DNA of 64,000 bases from Xanthomonas indica (GTDB lineage Bacteria; Pseudomonadota; Gammaproteobacteria; Xanthomonadales; Xanthomonadaceae): NCBI RefSeq assembly GCF_040529045.1, contig NZ_CP131914.1, forward strand, positions 4,014,501-4,078,500, written 5' to 3'. The notes beneath the pieces were generated by a model. The model made no database searches, was not told where the DNA came from, and saw only the letters and a program-made list of their open reading frames with translations. Numbering within the stretch: position 1 is the first letter of the stretch; every line of letters starts with the position of its first letter. This document shows positions 28,300 to 37,300 of the stretch, one piece after another. Both the position numbers and the translations under genes were made by a program.

Positions 28300-29199
28300 A
28301 TGCACCTCATCGTATTGGGATCGGCGGCAGGCGGAGGGCACCCGCAGTGGAACTGCCACACGCCCGCGAGCCAACGCGCGTGGCAGCAACACCCGGGTGC
28401 CCAACGCCGTACCCAGGCCAGCATCGCGGTCAGCGTCGACCGCCAGCGCTGGCTGTTGATCAATGCCTCACCGGATTTTCGCCAGCAGGTGCTGGCCACG
28501 CCGGCACTGTGGCCGCAGCGCGAGCAGCGCCATTCCCCGATCGAGGCCGTGCTGCTGACCAGCGGCGAGATCGACCATATCGCCGGCCTGCTGTCGATGC
28601 GCGAGAGCCAGCGCTTCGACCTGTATGCCAGCGGCCGCGTGCTCGAGTTGCTGGCGCAGAACCCGGTGTTCGACGCGTTGCATCCGGCCTACGTGCACCG
28701 CCACCCGTTCGCCCTGGACACGCCGCTGTCGCTGCTGGGGTTGCAGGTCACGCCGTTCGCGGTGCCGGGCAAGGTGCCGCTGTTCATGGAAAGCCGCCAC
28801 AGCGGCGACCTGGCCGGCTCCGTCGAGGAAACGCTGGGCCTGACCATCGACGACGGCCAGCACCGCGTGCACTACATCCCCGGCTGCGCCGCGCTGACCG
28901 ATGCCCTGCGCGCGCGGCTGGACGGCGCCGAGTTGGTGTTCTTCGACGGCACGCTGTGGTGCGACGACGAACTGGTGCAACTCGGCGTCAGCGCCAAGAC
29001 CGGCCAGCGCATGGGCCACATGAGCATCGACGGCGCGGCCGGCACCCTGCGCGCCTTCGCCGATCTGCAGGTGGCGCGCAAGGTCTTCATCCACATCAAC
29101 ACCACCAACCCGATCCTCGACGCCGGTTCCCCGGAGCGCGCCACCGTCGCCGCGCACGGTTGGGACGTGGCCCACGACGGCATGGAGATCGCGCTATGA
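28300..29199 (+). CDS. pqqB: PqqB, metallo-beta-lactamase-fold protein of PQQ biosynthesis
   Basis: A 299 aa protein with the PqqB N-terminus MHLIVLGSAAGGGHPQWNC and the metal-site segment TSGEIDHIAGLLSMRE near residue 92. It is proposed to hydroxylate the excised Glu-Tyr intermediate in PQQ formation. The ATG at 28300 has GGAGA eight bases upstream and fits the family N-terminus. It is separated from pqqC by 34 bp. Confidence 0.96.
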   Translation: MHLIVLGSAAGGGHPQWNCHTPASQRAWQQHPGAQRRTQASIAVSVDRQRWLLINASPDFRQQVLATPALWPQREQRHSPIEAVLLTSGEIDHIAGLLSMRESQRFDLYASGRVLELLAQNPVFDALHPAYVHRHPFALDTPLSLLGLQVTPFAVPGKVPLFMESRHSGDLAGSVEETLGLTIDDGQHRVHYIPGCAALTDALRARLDGAELVFFDGTLWCDDELVQLGVSAKTGQRMGHMSIDGAAGTLRAFADLQVARKVFIHINTTNPILDAGSPERATVAAHGWDVAHDGMEIAL

Positions 29200-29233
29200 C
29201 CCGAACCCCCGTATCGCCTGCGAGGCCGAGCCC

Positions 29234-29980
29234 GTGAGCGCCTTGCTGAGCCCTGAGCAACTGGAAACCGCGCTGCGCGCGATCGGCGCGCGGCTGTACC
29301 ACGACCAGCATCCCTTCCACGCGCTGCTGCACAGCGGGCGCCTGAACCGCGGCCAGGTCCAGGCCTGGGCGCTGAACCGCTACGAGTACCAGCGCTGCAT
29401 CCCGCTCAAGGACGCGGCGATCCTGGCGCGGATGGACGATCCGGCGTTGCGCCGGATCTGGCGCCAACGCATCGTCGACCACGATGGCAGCAGCGACGGC
29501 GAAGGCGGCATCGCCCGCTGGCTGCACCTGACCGACGCGCTCGGGCTGGACCGCGACCTGGTGCAGTCCGGCCGCGGCCTGCTGCCCGGCACCCGCTTCG
29601 CGGTGCAGGGCTACCTGCACTTCGTGCGCGAGAAGAGCCTGCTGGAGGCCATCGCCTCGTCGCTGACCGAGCTGTTCGCGCCGGGCATCATCAGCCACCG
29701 CGTGGCCGGCATGCTGCAGCACTACGACTTCGTTTCGCGCGAGGCGCTGGCGTATTTCGAGCATCGCCTGCACGAAGCCCCGCGCGATTCGGACTTCGCG
29801 CTGGACTACGTCAAGCGCCACGCCGACACCGTGGAGAAGCAGCGCCTGGTGCAGGACGCGCTGCGTTTCAAGTGCGGCGTGCTGTGGTCGCAACTGGACG
29901 CGTTGCACTTCGCCTACGTGCAGCCGGGTGTGGCCTGGCCGGACGCGTTCGCTCCCGACGCCGCGCAGGCAGCGGCATGA
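29234..29980 (+). CDS. pqqC: PqqC, pyrroloquinoline-quinone synthase
   Basis: A 248 aa cofactor-free oxidase that performs the last ring closure and eight-electron oxidation giving PQQ. Family sequence is clear: YHDQHPFHALLHSGRL near residue 24, NRYEYQRCIPLKDAAIL near 48, and LTELFAPGIISHRVAGML near 140. The start is GTG at 29234. The TGA overlaps the pqqD ATG (ATGA). Confidence 0.97.
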   Translation: MSALLSPEQLETALRAIGARLYHDQHPFHALLHSGRLNRGQVQAWALNRYEYQRCIPLKDAAILARMDDPALRRIWRQRIVDHDGSSDGEGGIARWLHLTDALGLDRDLVQSGRGLLPGTRFAVQGYLHFVREKSLLEAIASSLTELFAPGIISHRVAGMLQHYDFVSREALAYFEHRLHEAPRDSDFALDYVKRHADTVEKQRLVQDALRFKCGVLWSQLDALHFAYVQPGVAWPDAFAPDAAQAAA

Positions 29981-30255
29981 GCACGCTGGACGCTAGCAGC
30001 CAGCCGCGGCTCGCCGTTGGCGTGCGCCTGCAGCACGACCGCGCCCGCGACCAATGGGTGCTGCTGGCGCCGGAGCGGGTGATCGAGCTGGACGAGATCG
30101 CCCACGCCATCGTCTCGCGCTGCGACGGCACCCGCAGCCTGGCGGCGATCGCCGCGGACCTGGCCACCGAATTCGAGGCCGACCCGACCGAGGTCGAACG
30201 CGACGTGCGCGAACTGGCGCAGCAGTTGCACGCCAAGCGGCTGCTGCGCGCATGA
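29977..30255 (+). CDS. pqqD: PqqD, PqqA-binding chaperone
   Basis: A 92 aa peptide-recognition protein that presents PqqA to the radical SAM enzyme PqqE. It has the family pattern [23 protein letters not shown] and a C-terminal helical segment ([18 protein letters not shown]). Start and stop both overlap neighbours by four bases, so pqqC, pqqD and pqqE are translationally coupled. Separate pqqD and pqqE genes are the common arrangement; some species fuse pqqD to pqqC. Confidence 0.96.
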   Translation: MSTLDASSQPRLAVGVRLQHDRARDQWVLLAPERVIELDEIAHAIVSRCDGTRSLAAIAADLATEFEADPTEVERDVRELAQQLHAKRLLRA

Positions 30256-31370
30256 GCGCGCCGGTGCCACCGCCGCTGTCGATCCTGCTGGAGCTGACCC
30301 ACCGCTGCCCGCTGGCCTGCCCGTATTGCTCCAACCCGATCGAACTGGCCGGCCTGCGCGAGGAACTGGACACCGCCGGCTGGCGCTCGGCGCTGGACCA
30401 GGCCGCGGCGATGGGCGTGCTGCAGGCGCACTTCTCCGGCGGCGAGCCGATGCTGCGCAAGGACCTGCCCGAGCTGGTCGCGCATGCGCGCGCACTGGGC
30501 CTGTACAGCAACCTGATCACCTCCGGCGTGGCCGGCGGCGCGCCGATGCTGGCGGCCCTGGCCGCCGCCGGGCTGGAACACGTGCAGTTGAGCGTCCAGG
30601 ACGCCGACGCCGCCGGCGCCGACCGCATCGCCGGCTACCGCGACAGCCTGGCGAAGAAACGCGCGTTCGCCGCGGCGGTGCGCGCGCTCGACCTGCCGCT
30701 GACGATCAATGCGGTGATCCACCGGCACAACGCCGAACGTGTTCCGGCAATGATCGAGCTGGCGCTGGAGCTCGGCGCCGAGCGCCTGGAAGTGGCCCAT
30801 ACCCAGTACTACGGCTGGGGCCTGCGCAATCGCGCCGCGCTGATGCCCAGCCGCGCGCAGATCGACGCCACCGTGGCCGCGGTGGACGCCGCGCGCCTGC
30901 GCCTGCAGGACCGCCTGCACATCGATTTCGTCACCCCCGACTACTACGCGCACCGGCCCAAGGCCTGCATGGGCGGCTGGGGCCAGCGCTTCGTCAACAT
31001 TTCCCCGCGCGGCGACGTGCTGCCCTGCCACGCCGCCGAGACCCTGCCGGACATGCGCTTCGAGAACCTGCGCACGCGGCCGCTGGCGGCGATCTGGGCA
31101 GACGGCGAGGCCTTCGTGCGCTTCCGCGGCAGCGCCTGGATGCCCGAGGTGTGCCAGGGCTGCCCGAAGCGCGAGATCGACTGGGGCGGCTGCCGCTGCC
31201 AGGCGCTGGCGCTGAGCGGCGATGCCGCGACCCTGGACCCGGTCTGCGAACGCGCCCCGGCGCACGCGGCACTGCAGGCGCTGGCGCAGCGCGAAGCCGC
31301 CGCGCCGGCGCCGGACTTCGTGTACCGGCGGCCGCCACGCGCGGCCGTCGCGCCCGCCGCCGACGACTGA
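30252..31370 (+). CDS. pqqE: PqqE, radical SAM/SPASM enzyme cross-linking Glu and Tyr of PqqA
   Basis: A 372 aa radical SAM enzyme. C19, C23 and C26 (CPLACPYC) bind the SAM cluster, [12 protein letters not shown] is the SAM-contacting GGE motif, and C-terminal SPASM cysteines lie in [24 protein letters not shown] and DPVC. It forms the carbon-carbon bond between Glu and Tyr of PqqA. It is the last gene of the cluster; no pqqF or pqqG protease gene follows, so precursor trimming must be done from another locus. Confidence 0.97.
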   Translation: MSAPVPPPLSILLELTHRCPLACPYCSNPIELAGLREELDTAGWRSALDQAAAMGVLQAHFSGGEPMLRKDLPELVAHARALGLYSNLITSGVAGGAPMLAALAAAGLEHVQLSVQDADAAGADRIAGYRDSLAKKRAFAAAVRALDLPLTINAVIHRHNAERVPAMIELALELGAERLEVAHTQYYGWGLRNRAALMPSRAQIDATVAAVDAARLRLQDRLHIDFVTPDYYAHRPKACMGGWGQRFVNISPRGDVLPCHAAETLPDMRFENLRTRPLAAIWADGEAFVRFRGSAWMPEVCQGCPKREIDWGGCRCQALALSGDAATLDPVCERAPAHAALQALAQREAAAPAPDFVYRRPPRAAVAPAADD

Positions 31371-31467
31371 GGCCGGGCGCCGACGCGGCCCCGGGTGCGC
31401 CGGCGGGCGGTGCGCCGTCACCGCTTGCGACTACACTACCGCGCATCCCACTGCCCGGATCCCCGCC

Positions 31468-31980
31468 ATGTCCCTTGCGCGTCTCGCCTCCCTGGTCCTG
31501 TGCGCGGCGCTCGCCGTATCCTCCGCCCCGGCACTCGCCCAGCGCACCGTCTCCGGCGATCTGCAGACGCAGATGTCGCCGCAGGAGTTCAAGGCCGCCG
31601 GGCTGGACAAGCTGTCGCCGCAGGAACTGGCCGCGCTGAACGACTGGCTGCAGGGCAAGGTCGCCAAGGAGACCGCGGTGGCGCTGGAAAAGGCCAAGGA
31701 GGAAGGCCGCCGCGAGGTGATCACCAAGAACCGCGGCTTCTTCGACTTCGGCAGCGCCGAGCCGATCGAGAGCACCCTGGTCGGCGAGTTCACCGGCTTC
31801 GGCAAGGGCCGCAAGTACGTGCTGGCCAACGGCCAGGAGTGGGAACAGACCGAGGCGGCAAGCCTGTCCAGCGTGCGCCTCACCGCGCCCAAGGTGAAGA
31901 TCACCCCCGGCATCGCCGGCGTCTGGTACATGCAGGTCGGCACCTACAACACTCGCGCCAAGGTCCGCCGCGTCAAATAG
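31468..31980 (+). CDS. Exported protein of unknown function
   Basis: A 170 aa protein with a signal peptide (residues 1-24, ending APALAQ). A helical, charged middle (LSPQELAALNDWLQGKVAKETAVALEKAKEEGRREV) precedes a small beta-rich C-terminal domain (FTGFGKGRKYVLANGQEWEQT ... VGTYNTRAKVRRVK). It lies 97 bp after pqqE and only 10 bp before the ClC gene, so it may share their transcripts. I do not recognise a named family. Confidence 0.8.
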   Translation: MSLARLASLVLCAALAVSSAPALAQRTVSGDLQTQMSPQEFKAAGLDKLSPQELAALNDWLQGKVAKETAVALEKAKEEGRREVITKNRGFFDFGSAEPIESTLVGEFTGFGKGRKYVLANGQEWEQTEAASLSSVRLTAPKVKITPGIAGVWYMQVGTYNTRAKVRRVK

Positions 31981-31990
31981 GGTCGCAGCC

Positions 31991-33766
31991 ATGCACCTGC
32001 GTCCGCGGCCGGGCCTGGCCGACGCCTCGCACAGCGTCGCCGATGCGCTGCGCCGGCGCCTGCGCGCCAGCGATGTGTGGTTCATCGCCCTGGCCCTGCT
32101 GGTCGGCGTGATCGCCGGCCTGCTGACCCTGTTGCAGAGCAGCCTGGCGCACGGCGCGCAGGCCTTGCTGTACGGCCTGGACGCCGACGAGCGGCTCAGC
32201 GCCATGTCCGAACTGAGCGTGCAGCAGTTGCTGGTGCTGCCGCTGGGCGGGCTGCTGGTCGGCCTGCTGGGCATGGCCGCGCGCGCGCGCAAGCGCCAGT
32301 TGGTCGACGCCGTTGAAGCCAACGCGCTGTACGGCGGGCGCATGTCGATGCGCGACAACCTGATCGTCTCCGTGCAGACCCTGTTCTCCAACGGCGTCGG
32401 CGCCTCGGTGGGCCTGGAAGCGGCGTATACGCAGATGGGCGCGGGCACCGGCTCGCACCTGGGCCGGGTGCTGCGCCTGCGCCGCGCCGACATCCGCACC
32501 CTGGTCGGCGCCGGCGCCGGCGCGGCCATCGCCGCCGCCTTCGGCGCGCCGCTGGCCGGCGCGTTCTACGCGTTCGAGATCGTCATCGGCGCGTACTCGC
32601 CCTCGGCGCTGGCGCCGGTGGCGGTGGCCTCGCTGGGCGCGGTGTTCGTGTCGCAGCTGGCCGGGGTGCAGCCGTACCTGCTGCCGGCGTCGGCGGCCTC
32701 GGCGCTGGAGGCGCGCGACTACCTGCTGTATGCGCTGCTCGGCGTGCTCTGCGCGCTGCTGGCGGTCGCGGTGATGCGCCTGATCGGCGCGATCGAACAG
32801 GCGATCAACCGCAGTCCGCTGCCGCGCTGGGCGCGCCCGGTGGCCGGTGGCCTGCTGCTGATCCCGCTGGCACTGATCACCCCGCAGGTGCTGTCCTCCG
32901 GGCACGGCGCGCTGCACCTGGACCTGACCAGCCCGACCTCGCTGCGCTGGCTCGGCATCCTGTTGCTGCTCAAGTGCCTGGGCTCGGCGATCTCGCTGGG
33001 CTTCGGCTTCCGCGGCGGCCTGTTCTTCGCCTCGCTGTTCATGGGCTCGCTGGTCGGTGGGCTGTTCGCCGGCGTGCTGAATCTCGGCAGCGGCATGGCC
33101 CTGGTCGACGGCACCGCCGCCTCGCTGGCCGGCATGGCGGCGATGGCCGCCGCCGTGGTCGGCGCGCCGATGACGATGGCGATGCTGGTGCTCGAGGGCA
33201 CCCACGACTTCGTGCTGGCCAGCGCGGTGATGGTGGCGGTGCTGGTGGCCAACACCATCGTCCGGCAGATCTTCGGCTACTCGTTCTCCACCTGGCGCCT
33301 GCACCTGCGCGGCGAAACCATCAAGAGCGCGCGCGACGTGGGTTGGGTCAAGCATCTCAGCGCCGGACGGATGATGCGCAAGGACGTGCATCCGCTGGCC
33401 GCCACCACCAGCGTCGCCGAGTTCCGCCGCCGTTTCCCGCTCGGGTCGGGCACCCGCGTGGTGCTGGAGGACGAGAACGGCCACTACGCCGGCCTGGTCA
33501 CCGTGTCCACCGCCTATGCCGATGGCGTCAACGCCGACGCGGCCATCGTCGACTACGCCGGCAACCGCGACGTCGCCCTGCCCGCCGACACCGACGTGGT
33601 GACCGCCATGCGCCAGTTCGACCTGACCCAGAGCGACGAACTGGCCGTGGTCGACGAACAGGGCAAGGTGCTGGGCGTGCTCAGCGAAAGTTTCGTGCGC
33701 AAGCGCTATGCCGAGGAACTGGACAAGCGCCAGCGCGAGCTGATGGGCGAGCGGGTGGATGATTGA
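31991..33766 (+). CDS. ClC-family chloride channel/transporter with C-terminal CBS pair
   Basis: A 591 aa integral membrane protein with about ten hydrophobic segments (residues about 28-420) and a cytosolic tail containing two CBS-like motifs (about 460-580). The ClC fold is recognisable from SVGLEAAYTQMGAG, AAAFGAPLAGAFYAFEI and GFGFRGGLFFASLFMG. The signature motifs are altered. The GSGIP loop is not found, GREGP reads GLEAA (keeping the gating Glu), and GxFxP reads GLFFAS. Ion selectivity therefore cannot be assumed to be chloride. The start at 31991 lies 10 bp after the preceding stop. Confidence 0.87.
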   Translation: MHLRPRPGLADASHSVADALRRRLRASDVWFIALALLVGVIAGLLTLLQSSLAHGAQALLYGLDADERLSAMSELSVQQLLVLPLGGLLVGLLGMAARARKRQLVDAVEANALYGGRMSMRDNLIVSVQTLFSNGVGASVGLEAAYTQMGAGTGSHLGRVLRLRRADIRTLVGAGAGAAIAAAFGAPLAGAFYAFEIVIGAYSPSALAPVAVASLGAVFVSQLAGVQPYLLPASAASALEARDYLLYALLGVLCALLAVAVMRLIGAIEQAINRSPLPRWARPVAGGLLLIPLALITPQVLSSGHGALHLDLTSPTSLRWLGILLLLKCLGSAISLGFGFRGGLFFASLFMGSLVGGLFAGVLNLGSGMALVDGTAASLAGMAAMAAAVVGAPMTMAMLVLEGTHDFVLASAVMVAVLVANTIVRQIFGYSFSTWRLHLRGETIKSARDVGWVKHLSAGRMMRKDVHPLAATTSVAEFRRRFPLGSGTRVVLEDENGHYAGLVTVSTAYADGVNADAAIVDYAGNRDVALPADTDVVTAMRQFDLTQSDELAVVDEQGKVLGVLSESFVRKRYAEELDKRQRELMGERVDD

Positions 33767-34398
33767 GGGCGGGGAGTGGGGAGTGGGGATTCGCAGGACT
33801 GCTGGCCCCTGAGAGGTTTAGGGCCGTGATCGCATGTCGTAGGAGCCGCTTCAGCCGCAACGCGTTGGCGCAAAAAGGTCGCGGCTGAAGCCGCTCCTAC
33901 CCCGCACCGGCAAGATGCTGCTGCGCCGGCGCTTGGCTCCCCGAAAGACGTGCCATTACCGCGCAACTCGCTTGCCCTCCACACGGCGCAACTTTCTTGT
34001 GCAAGGGCTTCAGTCCCGACGCTTTTTGCGTCAATGCGTCGGGACTAAAGTCCCTCCCACAACGGTCGCCGTGACCACTCCACGCGGGGCATCTCCCTTT
34101 GTGGGAGGGGCTTCAGCCCCGACGCAGTATCGCCAGAGCATCGGGAATGCAGGGCACCTTCAACCATCCCGGGGGCGTACGCGTAGGAGCGGCGTCAGCC
34201 GCGACGAGGCCTTGCCGGCAACACCGTGGCGGCTGAAGTCGCTCCTACAGATGCAATGACATGTATGACGAACGCGGGTGATGAAACCTGCCCTGAAATC
34301 CCTCCCACAGAACGCTGCAAAAGCGAACGCCGCGGCCACGGGCAGCAGGAACAGCACGGGAATCCTGCCACCAATCCCCAATCCCCAATCCCGAATCA
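33767..34398. repeat. Composite repeat region between convergent clc and hrpA: outer G-run arms, nested REP hairpins
   Basis: The whole 630 bp gap is repeat sequence. The outer left arm (33767-33794, GGGCGGGGAGTGGGGAGTGG) directly follows the ClC stop, and the outer right arm (34371-34398) overlaps the hrpA TGA in inverted orientation. Between them lie REP copies: a GTAGGAG pair at 33839-33900, a pair at 33999-34061 (GGGCTTCAGTCCCGACGC and its inverse), a single GTGGGAGGGG copy at 34100-34125, and a GTAGGAG pair at 34183-34248. No gene is seen. Confidence 0.88.
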
Positions 34399-37300
34399 CC
34401 GCAATTGCGCCACCCGCTGCGCCAGCTTCTTGGCCGAGATACCGGCGCGGGCACCCAGCTCCTGGGCGAACAGCGACACCCGCAGTTCTTCCAGGTCCCA
34501 GCGCAGCGCCTGCCACTCCGGCGTGTCTGCACGTCCAGCCGCGGCCGCGTCGGCCAGTGCGTCGACGAAGGGCTTCAGCTCCAGCATGCGCGCCTGGTCG
34601 CGGGCCGGGTCGCGCTTGGCGCGTTCGGCGCGCAGGATCATCGCGCGCAGATAGCGCGGGAACTGCGCCAGCGCGGTAGCCGGGGTCTCGCGCAGGAAGC
34701 CCGGATGCAGCAAGGCCGCCAGTTGCGCGCGCAGGTCGTCGAGGTTGCCGCTGGCCCAACCCATCAGCGGCGATTCCAGTTGCGGCTTCAGATCGGCGGC
34801 CGCGCCCATGATCGCCTCGGCCAGCTTCAGCCGTTCCATCGCCTCGCCGAACAGCTGCCTGGCGGCGGCGTCGCGGCGCTGGGCGAAGCTGTCCGCGTCG
34901 CGGATCGCCTCCAGCCCCTGCTCCAGCAGCGCGTTCAACGCCGCCTCCACCAGGTCGCCGCGCAGGCGCTCCTGCGACTCGATCGCCGCATACAGCAGCC
35001 CGGTCTTGGGCGACACCGGCAACTGCTTGCGCGCCTGCTTGACCTTGTCGGCCAGGCCGATCTCCAGCAGCCGGCGCACGCCGCGCGGATGCGCGGACTC
35101 GGCCTGCGCACGGTCGGCGAAGATGCGCAGCGCGGCGCTGTCGCCCTCGTCCACCAGCGCCGGATACGCCGGCACGCCGGCTTCGCCCGGCACCTGCAGT
35201 GGAATCGGCGTGGCCGGGAATTCGCGCAGCCCGGTCGCGGCCATGGCACGGCCGGCGCGCGCGGCGAAGGCCTGCCCGGCACGTTCGCCGAAGCGCGCAC
35301 GCAGCACGTCCAGGTCGCGCGATTCGGCCAGCACCTTGCCGGCATCGTCGCGCAGGCGCAGGTTCATGCGCAGATGCGGCTCCAGCGTGCTCTCGTCGAA
35401 CTCCAGCGCACTGAGCGGCGCGCCGGTGGCACGCTGCAGGAAGCGCGCCAGCTCACCACGCATGTCGTCGGCGCTGGGCTGCGGGAATGCCTCGTAGAAC
35501 GCACGGGCGAAGTCCGGCGCCGGCACGTAGTTGCGGCGCAGCGCCTTGGGCAGGCTGCGGATCAGCGCCGCGGCCTTGTCGGTCACGAAGCCGGGCGCCA
35601 GCCACGACAGCCGTGCCGGGTCGAGCGCGTTGAGCAGGTGCACCGGCACCTCCAGGGTCACGCCATCGTCGGCCGCGCCCGGTTCGAACCGGTACTGCAG
35701 CGGCAGCCGCGCATCGCCCAGCGGGAAGTACTTGGGATAGCGCTCGGCCTCGCTGCCCTCGCCCGGCAGCAGGTCGGCCAGCGACCAGTGCAGCGCGCGC
35801 CGCTGCTCCGGCGCCAGCGCCTTCCACCAGGCATCCAGGCCGGAGGCGGAATGGATCTCGCCGGGAATCCGGTCCAGGTACCAGCGCGCCTGCCAGTCCT
35901 CGTCGGCGACGATGCCGGCGCGGCGCAGCTTGGCCTCTTCCTCGTGCGCCTGCGCCAGCACCTTCTGGTTGTCGGCGACGAAGCTGGCACGGGTGTTGAT
36001 CTCGCCCGGCACCAGGCCCTGGCGCACGAACAACTCGTGCGCACCCGGCGGATCGATGCGGCCGTAGTGCACCGGCTTCTTCGGCGCCAGCACCAGCCCG
36101 AACAGGCTGATCTGCTCGGAAGCCAGCACCTGCCCCTGCGCGCGCGACCAGTGCGGATCGAAATGCTTGCGCGCCAGCAGGTGCGGCAACTCGGCGATCA
36201 CCCAATCCGGCTCGATCGCGGCGTTGGTCAGGCCCCACACCTTCTGCGTGTCCAGCAGCGTCGCCGGCAGCGCCCACGGCGGCGGCTTGCGCGCCAGCGC
36301 CGAGCCGGGGAACAGCAGGAAACGGCGCTGCCGCGGCGCCTGGAAATCGCCTTTCTCGGTGCGGTGGCCGACCTGGGTCGGCAGCCCGGCCAGCAAGGCG
36401 CGGTGCAGCGCCTGGTAGGCCGCGGCGCGCTCGCGCTCGCTGGCGCGCGGCGCCTCGCCCGACTCGGCGGGCGCCGGTGGCGGGGCCTGGGCCGCCGGTG
36501 CGGGCGTGGCCGGCGTGCCGGTGCCACGGCCTTCGCGGGCCAGGCGCGCGGCGCGGTGCAGCTGCCCGCGGGTCGCGCGCGCCGCGGTCTCGGCATCGCG
36601 CGCCGGCGCGGGCGCGGAAGCGCCGGCCAACAGCGGCCGCAGGGAGGCCTCCTCCGGCTCCTCGGCCCAGCCCAGTTCCGCGCACAGCAGATGCAGCTGG
36701 CGGTGCAGTTCGCGCCACTCGCGCATCCGCAGGAAGCCGAGGAAATGCCGCCCGCACCAGTCGCGCAGTTTGGACTGGGTCAGTTCCTCGTGCGCCTGCC
36801 GGTAGCCGTCCCACAGGCGCAGGATGCCGACGAATTCCGAGCGCGCGTCGGCGAACCTGGCATGTGCGTTGTCGGCCGCCTCGCGCGCCTCCGGCGGGCG
36901 CTCGCGCGGGTCCTGGATGCCCAGGAACGCGGCGATCACCAGCATCGGCCGCAGGCAGCCGTGCTGCTGCGCCGCCACCAGCATCCGCGCCAGCTTCACG
37001 TCCACCGGCAGCCGCGCCATCTTGCGGCCGATCTCGGTGAGCTTGCGCAGGCCGTGGCGGTCCGGCTCGCCGACCGCGCCCAGTTCCACCAGTTGCTGCC
37101 AACCATCGGCCACCGCACGCTCGTCCGGCGGCTCCAGGAACGGGAAATCCTCGATCCGTCCCAGCCCCAGCTGCAGCATGCGCAGGATCACCCCGGCCAG
37201 GCTGGAGCGGCGGATCTCTGGATCGGTGAACGCCGGCCGCGCCTGGAAATCCGCCTCGGCGTAGAGCCGGTAGCAGATGCCTTCGGCGATGCGGCCGCAG

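Noticed and set aside
31395-32111. A plus-strand open frame across the exported-protein and ClC genes
   Set aside because: It is out of frame with both supported genes and has Arg-rich shadow composition.
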